48,100 nucleotides of DNA from Thiohalophilus sp046483665 (GTDB lineage: Bacteria > Pseudomonadota > Gammaproteobacteria > UBA6429 > Thiohalophilaceae): positions 1 to 48,100 of the forward strand of contig NZ_JAWOCR010000044.1 of assembly GCF_046483665.1 (NCBI RefSeq), in the 5' to 3' direction. The first letter of the stretch is position 1. Each line of letters opens with the position of its first letter. Below the pieces are notes generated by a model. That model worked only from the letters and a program-made list of their open reading frames with translations. It was not told the origin of the DNA and searched no databases. Made by a program: the position numbers and the translations under genes. Positions 1-7,416 of this stretch are shown piece after piece.

Positions 1-190
1 CCGGCTGTTGCGGCAACAGCCGGGCGATGCGCTCCGCCCGGGCAGTTTGTTGCTGCAACAGGAGGGCTTCCTGCTGGGCATGGAGCGCACGCTGCGCAGC
101 GATACCCAGCCCGAGTACCAGCAGCAGTAACAGTAAAAATCCGGCGTGAACCACGCGACCCTGCTGCAGCGAAATAGAATGTCGGGACAT
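1..190 (-). CDS. N-terminal fragment of a membrane-anchored protein, possibly a sensor kinase
   Basis: Only the first 63 codons are inside the window; the gene runs off the left edge. The ATG is at 190 on the minus strand. The fragment has a short basic N-terminus, one strongly hydrophobic helix at about residues 15-31 (a run of Leu, Val and Gly), then a Gln/Ala/Glu/Leu-rich stretch that looks like the start of a cytoplasmic coiled coil. It is divergent from a PhnD-like binding protein at 426. A histidine kinase or similar signalling protein that receives its signal from that neighbour is a reasonable inference, because PhnD-like domains serve as sensory inputs in TtrS-type kinases. No catalytic motif is visible, so the class is not proven. 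Confidence 0.6.
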   Translation of the reverse strand, partial: MSRHSISLQQGRVVHAGFLLLLLLVLGLGIAAQRALHAQQEALLLQQQTARAERIARLLPQQP

Positions 191-391
191 ACAGCCTGTA
201 TCGCCGCAGACGCGGTTCCTTTGAATTTATTGTGATAACCGAATAGTGCAGATTGATTTATCGACACTTCCCGCCGCAAACTTGAGAGCCCCGTCACAGT
301 TCTACTGGCCGTTTCGAGCAATTACTCCAGGCGACTGATTTTAATGATTAAAATCCGGGAGACACCGGTCACAGATTGGCGTGCCATACGC

Positions 392-418
392 TTGTGGGAG
401 CGAGCGGTGGATTATAAT
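392..418 (+). promoter_or_regulatory. Candidate promoter with perfect -10, possibly leaderless transcript
   Basis: A perfect TATAAT lies at 413-418, with a weak TTGTGG at 392-397 (15 bp spacer). If used, transcription would begin near 425, essentially at the ATG at 426, giving a leaderless mRNA. This agrees with the lack of a convincing ribosome binding site before that ATG. The -35 match and spacing are poor, so this is tentative. Confidence 0.3.
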
Positions 419-425
419 CAAGTTC

Positions 426-1466
426 ATGCCATACACCCTGTCCAGCTTTACCCGCACGGCTAGCCTGATGCTGATGGCCGGGGTGTTATGCCTCCAGCCG
501 GCCCAGGCTGCACTGGTCAAAATCGGGGTGTTCAGCCCCGAGGGCTTCGCCACTGGCATGCAACGCTGGCAGCCGAGCGCCGACTATCTGGGTCAGCAAA
601 TACCGGGGCACCGCTTTCAGGTATTGCCCTACCAGAACCTGGGCGAGCTGGAAGACGATGCCCGCCGGGGCAAATTCGACTTTGTCCTCACCCATCCGGC
701 CTCCTTCGTTCAGCTCGAGCAACAAACGGGCCTGATCCGGCTTTTGACCCGCCGCCAACGCGACGGCGCCCGGCAATACGCCCATGCCGCGGTGGTCATT
801 TTCACCCGCGCTGACAACCGCTCGATCCAGGAGCCCGCCGATCTGGCCCGGACCCCGTTTGTCACCACCACTGCGCAGGATTACAGCAGCTGGCAACTGG
901 TGCGGCTGGAAATGGAACGCCTCGGACAGGATCTCGAGCATGCCCTCTCCGGGATAAAATTCGCCGGTCACAGCGAGGCGGTACTGGATGCGGTCATGCG
1001 CGGGGAGTATCCGGCCGGCGCCATGGCCGCGCGGGATTTCGATCGCTTCCTGAATCAGGGACGTATTTCACTGCCTGCGGTCAAAATCCTCGAAGCGAGT
1101 GAAACGCCCGGCTTTCCCTTTCGTTACACCGGCCGCCTCTATCCGCAATGGCCGCTGGGTGTCCTGCCCGATACGCCGGTCGAACTGCGCCAGGCCGTAG
1201 AACAAAGCCTGCTGACTCTGCCCGAAGGACATGCCGCACTGGAGGCCGGTCACTATGCTGGCTGGCAACCGGCCGACAATTACCATGCCGTACGACCGTT
1301 ACTGAGCAAAAGCCTGAGTCGACATGTGGTTGAACGCCAGCTGAATGTGGCCAATCTGTGGCTGGAACAGCATCGTCAAAGCCTGTTGATCACGCTGGTG
1401 CTCACCCTGCTGGTCTGGTTAGGGGTCCGCCTGTTTTCACCTCCACAAAGACCCTCCCGTTCTTGA
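426..1466 (+). CDS. PhnD-like periplasmic substrate-binding protein with C-terminal membrane anchor
   Basis: A 346-residue protein of the phosphate/phosphonate-type binding protein superfamily (PhnD-like). The ATG at 426 is chosen over an earlier in-frame start at 381 because it is followed directly by a signal peptide ending near AQAA. The mature part opens with KIGVFSPEGFATGM, and FDFVLTHPASFVQLE resembles the ligand-binding region of PhnD and of the sensor domain of TtrS-type kinases. Unlike a soluble ABC transporter binding protein, it ends with one hydrophobic helix (about residues 318-336, ITLVLTLLVWLGV) and a short basic tail, so it should be tethered in the inner membrane facing the periplasm. 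No permease or ATPase is adjacent, while a membrane protein starts divergently. A sensory role is therefore likelier than transport, by inference. Confidence 0.75.
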   Translation: MPYTLSSFTRTASLMLMAGVLCLQPAQAALVKIGVFSPEGFATGMQRWQPSADYLGQQIPGHRFQVLPYQNLGELEDDARRGKFDFVLTHPASFVQLEQQTGLIRLLTRRQRDGARQYAHAAVVIFTRADNRSIQEPADLARTPFVTTTAQDYSSWQLVRLEMERLGQDLEHALSGIKFAGHSEAVLDAVMRGEYPAGAMAARDFDRFLNQGRISLPAVKILEASETPGFPFRYTGRLYPQWPLGVLPDTPVELRQAVEQSLLTLPEGHAALEAGHYAGWQPADNYHAVRPLLSKSLSRHVVERQLNVANLWLEQHRQSLLITLVLTLLVWLGVRLFSPPQRPSRS

Positions 1467-1485
1467 AAGGCTGTCTGCCCTTTAA

Positions 1486-1509
1486 CCCGAAATCTGATCG
1501 GGCTTTTTT
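1486..1509 (+). terminator. Rho-independent terminator after the PhnD-like gene
   Basis: A short hairpin (CCCGA / TCGGG with a 7-nt loop) at 1486-1502 is followed by C and six T residues. It lies 20 bp after the stop codon at 1466. The stem is only five base pairs, so efficiency may be modest. Confidence 0.6.
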
Positions 1510-1565
1510 GCCGCGCCATCCCAACCTGTTACAATAAGGTCGGTTTCAAACAACACACTTCCCTC

Positions 1566-2063
1566 ATGGCAAATGACGACACCAAAAAATATTCCGGCGA
1601 ACTGCATCAAGGCGCAGATCGCTCCGCCCCTTATCCGGTGAGCCGCCTTGCCCCGGCGTTCGAGCTGGTCGATCTGGCCAAACAGATCAGCGAGGCCGAT
1701 AAAATGCTCAATACCCGGGTCAGCTCCAAGCTCAAGGTGATTGCCGATCAAATCCGGCATCTGCAGGATGAGGCGCGTCAGATCCTCGAGGACACGCAAA
1801 AGGACCAGGAGCTGCATCAGGCCGCCTGTAACTTCCAGCGCCAGCCGGGGCACATCTATCACCTGTATCGCAAGCCCAACGGGCAAACCTGGTTTTCCAT
1901 GCTGTCACCCGATGACTGGCAGGGCCAGCCACCCAACGAGTATATCGGCTCCTACCGGCTGGAAGCCGACATGGCCTGGACCGACATGGCTACGGTTAAC
2001 GACGACGAGGGCGATGAGACCCGCGAGCTGGTCAAACGTCTGCTGGAAGGTCACGGACTCTGA
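1566..2063 (+). CDS. DUF2452 (C1orf50-like) protein
   Basis: A 165-residue cytoplasmic protein without signal peptide or membrane helix. Its layout matches the DUF2452 family, which includes human C1orf50: an N-terminal VSRLAPAFELVDLAKQI segment, a central helical region (about residues 45-85) and a C-terminal part with PGHIYHLYRKPNGQTWFSM, SPDDW and IGSYRLEADMAW. The function of the family is not established. The gene stands alone between a terminator and a separate hairpin, so context gives no strong clue. The family assignment rests on motif resemblance from memory. Confidence 0.75.
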   Translation: MANDDTKKYSGELHQGADRSAPYPVSRLAPAFELVDLAKQISEADKMLNTRVSSKLKVIADQIRHLQDEARQILEDTQKDQELHQAACNFQRQPGHIYHLYRKPNGQTWFSMLSPDDWQGQPPNEYIGSYRLEADMAWTDMATVNDDEGDETRELVKRLLEGHGL

Positions 2064-2069
2064 CCCGGA

Positions 2070-2094
2070 ACAGACCGGGAAATCACCGGTCTGT
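2070..2094 (+). terminator. Hairpin after the DUF2452 gene, no T-run
   Basis: Perfect 9-bp arms at 2070-2078 and 2086-2094 (ACAGACCGG / CCGGTCTGT) enclose a 7-nt loop, 7 bp after the stop. No run of T follows, so it may be an mRNA-stabilising stem or a weak terminator. Confidence 0.4.
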
Positions 2095-2159
2095 CTATAA
2101 CAAGTCAGATCGTTAGCTGTTTAGCTATCCCCTGAAACTACCCTGAACTGAGCCTGAAA

Positions 2160-3473
2160 GTGATCAAGAAAACATCCGTATCGCTGCATGTAAAGCTGTT
2201 CGTGCTGTTGCTGTTATCAATACCCGGTTATCCGCTGGCAGACGAACCGCCGCGTATGACGATCAACGTTGAAAACCAGGAACTGGAACTGAACCATTAT
2301 CCCGCCGAGGGTAGCGCTCTGGCGCTGTGGTTCCCGCCGGGGTACGGGTTCGTGAAACGACACCATCAGGTGGCCCGGACACTGCAACAGCATGGAGTCG
2401 AGTCCTGGCAGGTCGATCTGCTGGAGAGTCTGTTTTTACCGCGCGGCTCGGCCAGTATTCGCCAGGTTGATCCGGAACTGGTCGCCCGCGTGATCGAGCA
2501 GGCACAGCAGCAAACCGGCAAACCGGTGGTGCTGATTACCAATTCCTATGGCGCCATTTTCTCCCTGCGCGGAATGCGAGCGTGGCAGCAAAACCATCCG
2601 GGTGATAACAACCTGCTCGGGGCCATTATGTTCTCGCCCAATGCCTATCAGGGCATCCCCTCACTGGGTCTGCCGCCCCGCTATATTCCGGAAACCTATG
2701 CCAGCAATATGCCGCTGATGATTCTGCAAAGCGCGCGCAACGGCAATCGCGGTCAGCTTGACGATCTGCTGGCTGCCTTGCGCACTGGCGGCAGCCCGGT
2801 CTTCGTCCAGCTGATGCCTGGCGCCACGTCTCTGTTCTATAAAGAAGATCAGGCTGAAGCGACACTTGAACACTTGCAACAGGCTCCGCAGCGTATTGTG
2901 AGGGCCATTACATTGCTGAAAAAACTGCCCACACCACACAAAGTTGCCCCACTGCCGGAGGAAACCCCAGCCGAAAAGACTTCGCTGGGCCTGGATATTG
3001 ATCTCAAGCCGTTTCGTGGCAACTGGTCGCCGCCCCTACTGGATCTGAAAGATGCCAACGGCGAACACCATACCTTGCGTGATTACACCGGCAAAGTACG
3101 GGTCATCAATTTCTGGGCCACCTGGTGCCCGCCCTGCGTGGAAGAGATTCCTTCCCTGAATCGACTGCGCGAAAAAATGGCCGATGAACCGTTTGAACTG
3201 ATCTCGGTCAACTACGCCCAGCAGACCGATGAGGTGAAAGACTTCCTGCGGGAGGTGGAAGTGAATTTTCCAGTGCTGATCGATCACGACGGCACCGAGG
3301 CCGCCCGCTGGCGGGTGATCGCTTTCCCATCGACCTATATCATTGATGCCAACGGCAGGATTCGTTACGGAGTAAATGCGGCAATCGAGTGGGACACGCC
3401 GCAGGTTATCGAAACTCTCAAGCAATTGATCAGAAACACGACTGCGTCGTCATCAGGAAAAAAGAGACAGTAG
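2160..3473 (+). CDS. Secreted fusion: alpha/beta-hydrolase-like domain plus TlpA-like thioredoxin domain
   Basis: A 437-residue two-domain protein. The GTG start at 2160 is preferred because a signal peptide follows at once (hydrophobic KLFVLLLLSIPGYPLA). Residues ~40-250 look like an alpha/beta hydrolase: FPPGYGF, then a nucleophile-elbow-like TNSYGA with Ser129, which departs from canonical GxSxG. Residues ~285-430 form a TlpA/ResA-type thioredoxin domain with FWATWCPPC (Cys323, Cys326) and the cis-proline segment FPSTYII. The whole protein should act in the periplasm. The thioredoxin part probably reduces or relays to disulfides; the substrate of the hydrolase part is unknown. The fusion suggests that the N-terminal domain localises or partners the redox domain. 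A second stand-alone TlpA-like gene is at 24998. Confidence 0.75.
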   Translation: MIKKTSVSLHVKLFVLLLLSIPGYPLADEPPRMTINVENQELELNHYPAEGSALALWFPPGYGFVKRHHQVARTLQQHGVESWQVDLLESLFLPRGSASIRQVDPELVARVIEQAQQQTGKPVVLITNSYGAIFSLRGMRAWQQNHPGDNNLLGAIMFSPNAYQGIPSLGLPPRYIPETYASNMPLMILQSARNGNRGQLDDLLAALRTGGSPVFVQLMPGATSLFYKEDQAEATLEHLQQAPQRIVRAITLLKKLPTPHKVAPLPEETPAEKTSLGLDIDLKPFRGNWSPPLLDLKDANGEHHTLRDYTGKVRVINFWATWCPPCVEEIPSLNRLREKMADEPFELISVNYAQQTDEVKDFLREVEVNFPVLIDHDGTEAARWRVIAFPSTYIIDANGRIRYGVNAAIEWDTPQVIETLKQLIRNTTASSSGKKRQ

Positions 3474-3485
3474 TCCGCAAATAAA

Positions 3486-3534
3486 CGCCAATACACGCAA
3501 ATTTAAATCCACAAGTGATTGGCGTGCATTGGCG
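3486..3534. repeat. Imperfect inverted repeat, possible dispersed element
   Basis: Arms CGCCAATACACGC (3486-3498) and GCGTGCATTGGCG (3522-3534) pair at 12 of 13 positions around a 23-nt AT-rich loop. It sits between the convergent genes ending at 3473 and 3569. It could be a bidirectional terminator or a copy of a small dispersed repeat; no T-run is present. Confidence 0.5.
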
Positions 3535-3568
3535 GACCGCTTATCAAACCGCCTTTACAGAACAGGCT

Positions 3569-4360
3569 TCAGTCAAAGATTTCGTCAAAAAACTCCAGCA
3601 TATCCGCCCAGGATTTCTGATCGGCTTCCTTGTCATAGGCCAGCGGCAAACCGAACTTTTCACCATTTTCATCCGCGCCGGGATTGGTGAAGCTGTGTTT
3701 GGCACCGGGATAGTTAATAAACCGGTAATCTGCGCCGGCGGCGTCCATCTCCTGTTTGAAAGCCTCGATCGCTTCGGGTTTGACGAACGGATCCGCCGCG
3801 CCGTTATAGACTCGAATACGGGTCTTCACATCGCCCGGTTTGGCCGGGTTATCCGTTCCCAGGCTACCATGAAAGCTGGCAACCCCGTCGATGTCGACAC
3901 CGCGACGGGCCATTTCCAGCACCACACCACCGCCGAAGCAGTAACCAATTGCGGCAATGTCATCATCCTCGGTCATGGGATGGTTTTTCAGCTGCTCCAG
4001 GGCAGCAAGGAAACGGGATTCGGCCACATCCATGTTCTTGCGTACTTCACCGGCAAACTTGCCGGCTGTATCGGGATGATCGGCGGTTTTGCCTTCACCG
4101 TACATATCCAGAGCAAAGGCCACATATCCTTCTTTGGCCAGCATGCGGGCCCGCTCGCGAGGATATTCATTGTGGCCCCACCATTCATGCACGACCAGCA
4201 CCCCGGGACGTTCGCCCTCGATGCTGTCATCGTAGGCAAAATACCCTTTCATTTCGGTGCCATTATCGCGATAGGTGACGGTTTCGGTTTGCAGGGCGGC
4301 CTGGGCACCCGAGACAACCAGTAACAACAGACCTGTCAGCCAAATGCGGTTCCGTTTCAT
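3569..4360 (-). CDS. Exported dienelactone hydrolase family protein
   Basis: A 263-residue alpha/beta hydrolase of the dienelactone hydrolase (DLH) family. A signal peptide is visible (LTGLLLLVVSGAQAA), so it is probably periplasmic, unlike the classical cytoplasmic enzyme of chloroaromatic degradation. The core shows VLVVHEWWG, the nucleophile elbow GYCFGG with Cys141, the acid segment AADPFVKPEAIE and the histidine segment YPGAKHSFTNPGAD, so the Cys-Asp-His triad is intact. DLH-family enzymes cleave lactones and small esters; the substrate here is unknown. It follows nnrS on the same strand with a 47-bp gap and may be transcribed with it. No aromatic-degradation genes are nearby. Confidence 0.88.
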   Translation of the reverse strand: MKRNRIWLTGLLLLVVSGAQAALQTETVTYRDNGTEMKGYFAYDDSIEGERPGVLVVHEWWGHNEYPRERARMLAKEGYVAFALDMYGEGKTADHPDTAGKFAGEVRKNMDVAESRFLAALEQLKNHPMTEDDDIAAIGYCFGGGVVLEMARRGVDIDGVASFHGSLGTDNPAKPGDVKTRIRVYNGAADPFVKPEAIEAFKQEMDAAGADYRFINYPGAKHSFTNPGADENGEKFGLPLAYDKEADQKSWADMLEFFDEIFD

Positions 4361-4407
4361 TCTCCACTCCTTAAATTATTCAGGATTATTGGTTTTGATT
4401 CATTACT

Positions 4408-5604
4408 CTAAGCCGGTTGACCATCAACCCGGGGTTTGATCAATATTGGCATATACTCAATCACAAACAGGCCAAACGCAACCAGCCAGAATGCGGCAGA
4501 GGCCACAATGCTGTCACTATAACCACTTCCTCCCACGATGCCACCGACGACCCGGATGATGGCCGCCAGCAGGAGACAGATAAACGCGATCGTCGTCAGC
4601 CGCGATGCACTAATGGTGCGCCCGCTGTGGCCCTGACTGACACGGGTCATCATGCCCAGAGTGATCAATCCCAGCGTCCCCAGCGTAAAGGCGTGGACCT
4701 CAACGATCGCCGGAATCCAGTCCATATCGGCCAGCACGGCGAACAACAGACTCAGTATCAGCCACAGATAGGCCAGATGCAGGACCCACAACATGGGAAC
4801 CCGCCACAATCCCGGATGGTGCCAGTGCCACCAACGCAGCGCATTGAGTACGAATGCCAGCGCCGCCAGCCAGATGCCGACGGGACTCTCCGGTTGCCAC
4901 CAGGCCATCAGTGCATACGCGATCAGTGAGAGCACACCCAGCCGTTCCAGCCAGGGATTTTGTTTGAGCGTGATTCCGCCGATACCCCGTTCGGTGAAAA
5001 ACGGCACCACCCGCCCGGCCATCACGGCGATGAGGATCATGATCAGAAAAACCATCATCTGAATGCCTGATCCGGCCAACGGCCCGATCTGCGAGTGATT
5101 CAGGTGGGTCAATAGATTGGCCAGCGTCATCAAACCCAGCAGGCTGACAAAAATCAGCAGATTCGGCATTTGCCGGCTGCGCCATAACGGCACGGCAATC
5201 GCCAGCGCCAGAACCGGCAAAAAGGCCACATCCACAATCAGCACCAGTGGTGCCGGAAGCAGCACGGCCGAGGCAATGGCCAGGCGGCCGGCCAGCCAGA
5301 GCAATGCCAGCAACATCAAGGGTATACCCGTCAGGGTTGGCAACCCGGTCCAGTTGCGTACGGCAGTCAGCAGAAATCCCGCAATGACCGCCGTGGTATA
5401 ACCGAATAACAGCTCATGGCTATGCCAGAAACTCGGGTTGGCGAAATATGGGGCATCAATGCGTTGAAAGTAGATCAATAACCAGCAAGCCATCAGGATA
5501 ACCGCCGACAACCCGGCCAGCAGGAAAAACGGCCGAAAGCCGAGTTGCCACAGGGCAAAACGGGGATTTTGTTTCGAATGACGATCATCACGATTCAGGG
5601 ACAT
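4408..5604 (-). CDS. nnrS: NnrS family membrane protein
   Basis: A 398-residue polytopic inner-membrane protein with about twelve hydrophobic segments. The N-terminal FALWQLGFRPFFLLAG, the WHSHELLFGYTTAVIAGFLLTA region and NWTGLPTL are hallmarks of NnrS. Proteins of this family bind haem and copper and protect against nitric oxide, including its effects on iron-sulfur proteins. A site resembling an FNR/Dnr/NnrR operator lies about 100 bp upstream (5702-5715), in keeping with control by low oxygen or NO. No nitrite or NO reductase genes are in the window, but a broken nsrR-type gene is at 29959. The ATG at 5604 opens with a short polar tail before the first helix. Confidence 0.9.
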   Translation of the reverse strand: MSLNRDDRHSKQNPRFALWQLGFRPFFLLAGLSAVILMACWLLIYFQRIDAPYFANPSFWHSHELLFGYTTAVIAGFLLTAVRNWTGLPTLTGIPLMLLALLWLAGRLAIASAVLLPAPLVLIVDVAFLPVLALAIAVPLWRSRQMPNLLIFVSLLGLMTLANLLTHLNHSQIGPLAGSGIQMMVFLIMILIAVMAGRVVPFFTERGIGGITLKQNPWLERLGVLSLIAYALMAWWQPESPVGIWLAALAFVLNALRWWHWHHPGLWRVPMLWVLHLAYLWLILSLLFAVLADMDWIPAIVEVHAFTLGTLGLITLGMMTRVSQGHSGRTISASRLTTIAFICLLLAAIIRVVGGIVGGSGYSDSIVASAAFWLVAFGLFVIEYMPILIKPRVDGQPA

Positions 5605-5701
5605 GGCGCACTCCTGTCACGCTTGGTTGCAAAACCCGTACTGCCGAAAAGCAAAGAGGAACCGGAGTGCCGATTGTGACCGAACGTCAACGCCACTGCC
5701 A

Positions 5702-5715
5702 TTAATGCGTATCAA
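5702..5715 (-). promoter_or_regulatory. FNR/Dnr-like operator upstream of nnrS
   Basis: On the minus strand the site reads TTGAT-ACGC-ATTAA, matching the FNR/Dnr consensus TTGAT-N4-ATCAA at 9 of 10 fixed positions. Its centre is about 104 bp before the nnrS ATG. CRP/FNR-family NO regulators (Dnr, NnrR) commonly control nnrS. No -10 element was assigned. Confidence 0.45.
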
Positions 5716-5733
5716 GGCTACATAACAACTGGC

Positions 5734-6585
5734 TCAGATATCCAGCCACAAACCCACACCGATATAACGCTCATCATCCTGGAAGAACTCGCCCAGCTGA
5801 GCCTTGCCGTCATAGGCTTCGAAGCCGACGCGCCACACACGTGTTTCGGTTGGTATCTGCCAACCCAACTGAACACTGAAATCTTTTTGCCAGTCACGTT
5901 CTTCAGTCGCGCCAATATCCAGAGCGGCATACCAGCTTATATCTCGCACAGGGCCCGGCTGCTGATATTGCAGGCCGGTTTGCGCCCGCCAGGGTTCTTG
6001 CAGTTCCTTGCTGCGCATATCGTGGGCACGGCCAGCTTCAACATACCATTGCCAGCGGTTGTCCAGGACCAGGTTCATCCCCGCCTGCAGCTCCTCGCGC
6101 GTGTAATTGATCCGGGTGCGACCGGTCCGCTCGATAAATTCATCGCCGACATGGCTGGAAATATGATAGCCGCCAATTTTAAATGCCAGCTGATGACTCG
6201 GTCGGTAAGAGAGCACCAGGGCATAAATACCATCCCAGCCAATATTATCCTGACTGGCATCGATATCGAACTGGCCATGAAAGCCGGCATCCAGGCTCAG
6301 CAACCAGCCCAGATCACTATTGCCTTCGGGATCGGACAAATGCAGTAAACCGAGTCGCCCCCCCAGCTTGAGATCAAACCGATGTTCGCCGGTTTGATCG
6401 ATCGTGGTTTGATCAAAATAGAGCGTCTTCAGGGAAAATTGAATACGGCGCGGATCGGCCAGGTTCACCGGATACAGCTGGTATTCCGGAAGCAAGGACA
6501 CTTCCCTTGCCGAAGCGGAATACGGTAACAGACCACTTGATAACAGAACAAGCGAGACAAACTGCGACAACAGGTGGCGTGACAT
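5734..6585 (-). CDS. DUF1207 outer-membrane beta-barrel protein
   Basis: A 283-residue exported protein with a signal peptide (VSLVLLSSGLLPYSASA). The rest alternates polar and hydrophobic residues in short strands rich in Trp, Tyr and Arg, as in an outer-membrane beta-barrel. The segment YHISSHVGDEFIER resembles the conserved SSHLGDE signature of the DUF1207 family. It starts 7 bp after the stop of the small gene at 6593-6970 and is almost certainly cotranscribed with it. The physiological role of DUF1207 proteins is unknown. The C-terminal residues (GVGLWLDI) do not end in the aromatic residue typical of classical porins. Confidence 0.8.
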   Translation of the reverse strand: MSRHLLSQFVSLVLLSSGLLPYSASAREVSLLPEYQLYPVNLADPRRIQFSLKTLYFDQTTIDQTGEHRFDLKLGGRLGLLHLSDPEGNSDLGWLLSLDAGFHGQFDIDASQDNIGWDGIYALVLSYRPSHQLAFKIGGYHISSHVGDEFIERTGRTRINYTREELQAGMNLVLDNRWQWYVEAGRAHDMRSKELQEPWRAQTGLQYQQPGPVRDISWYAALDIGATEERDWQKDFSVQLGWQIPTETRVWRVGFEAYDGKAQLGEFFQDDERYIGVGLWLDI

Positions 6586-6592
6586 AATTGAC

Positions 6593-6970
6593 CTAGTAAC
6601 CGAATTCTCCTTGCCACTGTCCCCGACGATAGTCGATCTGCAGCCAGTGCGGCGTGAAGGCCGCCGGTTTTTCGATTGGAAATGCAGTCAGCGGAGGCTC
6701 ATCACCGGCATAGTCGTTGTCACAACGGGTGGTCATCACCGGGGGAACGCGCAATTGCAGCTTGTCATTTATCCTTATGCCACTGCTGTCCGTCGGTTCC
6801 TGAAATCGTACTTTGTAACGGATAAGACAACTGAAATAGAGCTCCATTTCGGCCAGCAAGGGTTCTTGACGCGCTGCCAGCGCCTGCTCCGCAGCTCTGG
6901 ACAGGTACACCTCGACCGGCTGTCCATTGAGTTCGACACGTGTTTGCGCGCCAAAAGCCCCTGCCAGCAT
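6593..6970 (-). CDS. Small conserved-looking protein, translationally coupled to csp
   Basis: A 125-residue protein I do not recognise. Its ATG overlaps the stop codon of the cold-shock gene (TGATG at 6968-6972), so translation is probably coupled. It contains two Cys (FSCLIRY and TTRCDNDY) that could form a disulfide. The encoded N-terminus MLAGAFGAQ looks like the tail of a signal peptide. Reading upstream in the same frame inside csp continues a hydrophobic core (ACFLMLAGAFGA) preceded by Arg and Lys, but no ATG, GTG or TTG exists there. A normal export signal is therefore not available unless a rare start is used. The next gene, 7 bp downstream, encodes an outer-membrane protein, which suggests an envelope role. 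Confidence 0.6.
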   Translation of the reverse strand: MLAGAFGAQTRVELNGQPVEVYLSRAAEQALAARQEPLLAEMELYFSCLIRYKVRFQEPTDSSGIRINDKLQLRVPPVMTTRCDNDYAGDEPPLTAFPIEKPAAFTPHWLQIDYRRGQWQGEFGY

Positions 6971-7176
6971 CAGGAAGCAGGCACGACATTGGTGGCATGC
7001 AGACCCTTTGGCCCTCGCTCTGCATCGAATGAGACCGTCTGGCCTTCCTTGAGTGTCTTGTAGCCATCCGCGCTAATGGCGGAATAATGAACGAAGACGT
7101 CTTCCTCCCCCTCTTCGGTCTGAATGAAGCCGAAACCCTTGGAATTGTTAAACCACTTTACAGTACCGTTCACCAT
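6970..7176 (-). CDS. CspA-family cold-shock protein
   Basis: A 68-residue single-domain protein of the CspA family with KWFNNSKGFGFI (RNP1) and DVFVHYSAI (RNP2), followed by the usual VSFDAERGPKG. Such proteins bind single-stranded RNA or DNA and melt RNA secondary structure, often on cold shock or growth change. A strong GGAGG stands just before the ATG. The 240-bp space to the divergent kinase gene leaves room for the long leader typical of csp genes. Two further family members lie at 22485 and 36101. The stop codon overlaps the start of the next gene, an unusual arrangement for a csp. Confidence 0.95.
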   Translation of the reverse strand: MVNGTVKWFNNSKGFGFIQTEEGEEDVFVHYSAISADGYKTLKEGQTVSFDAERGPKGLHATNVVPAS

Positions 7177-7416
7177 TTTCCTCCAATCTCTGTTCTTGTT
7201 TACTGCTGTTTTTTATCAGCTTTGCGGGAAAATGCCGGCTTGCGGACGCTTCCCCTCCCCTCCGGACAAAGCTTGATTTCAAGTATAGACCAACTATTTC
7301 TCGAATAAATATACTGATAAGAATTTTCTGCCCTTGTGCCTCAAAAGGCTGGATTATTAACGATCCTTAATATATAAACCCTGTAACAGGAAATAAAAAC
7401 AGAGACTTACCCCTAC

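Noticed and set aside
3515..4324. A 269-codon open frame on the plus strand
   Set aside because: It lies opposite the dienelactone hydrolase gene, which has a signal peptide and an intact catalytic triad; the plus frame has no family motif.
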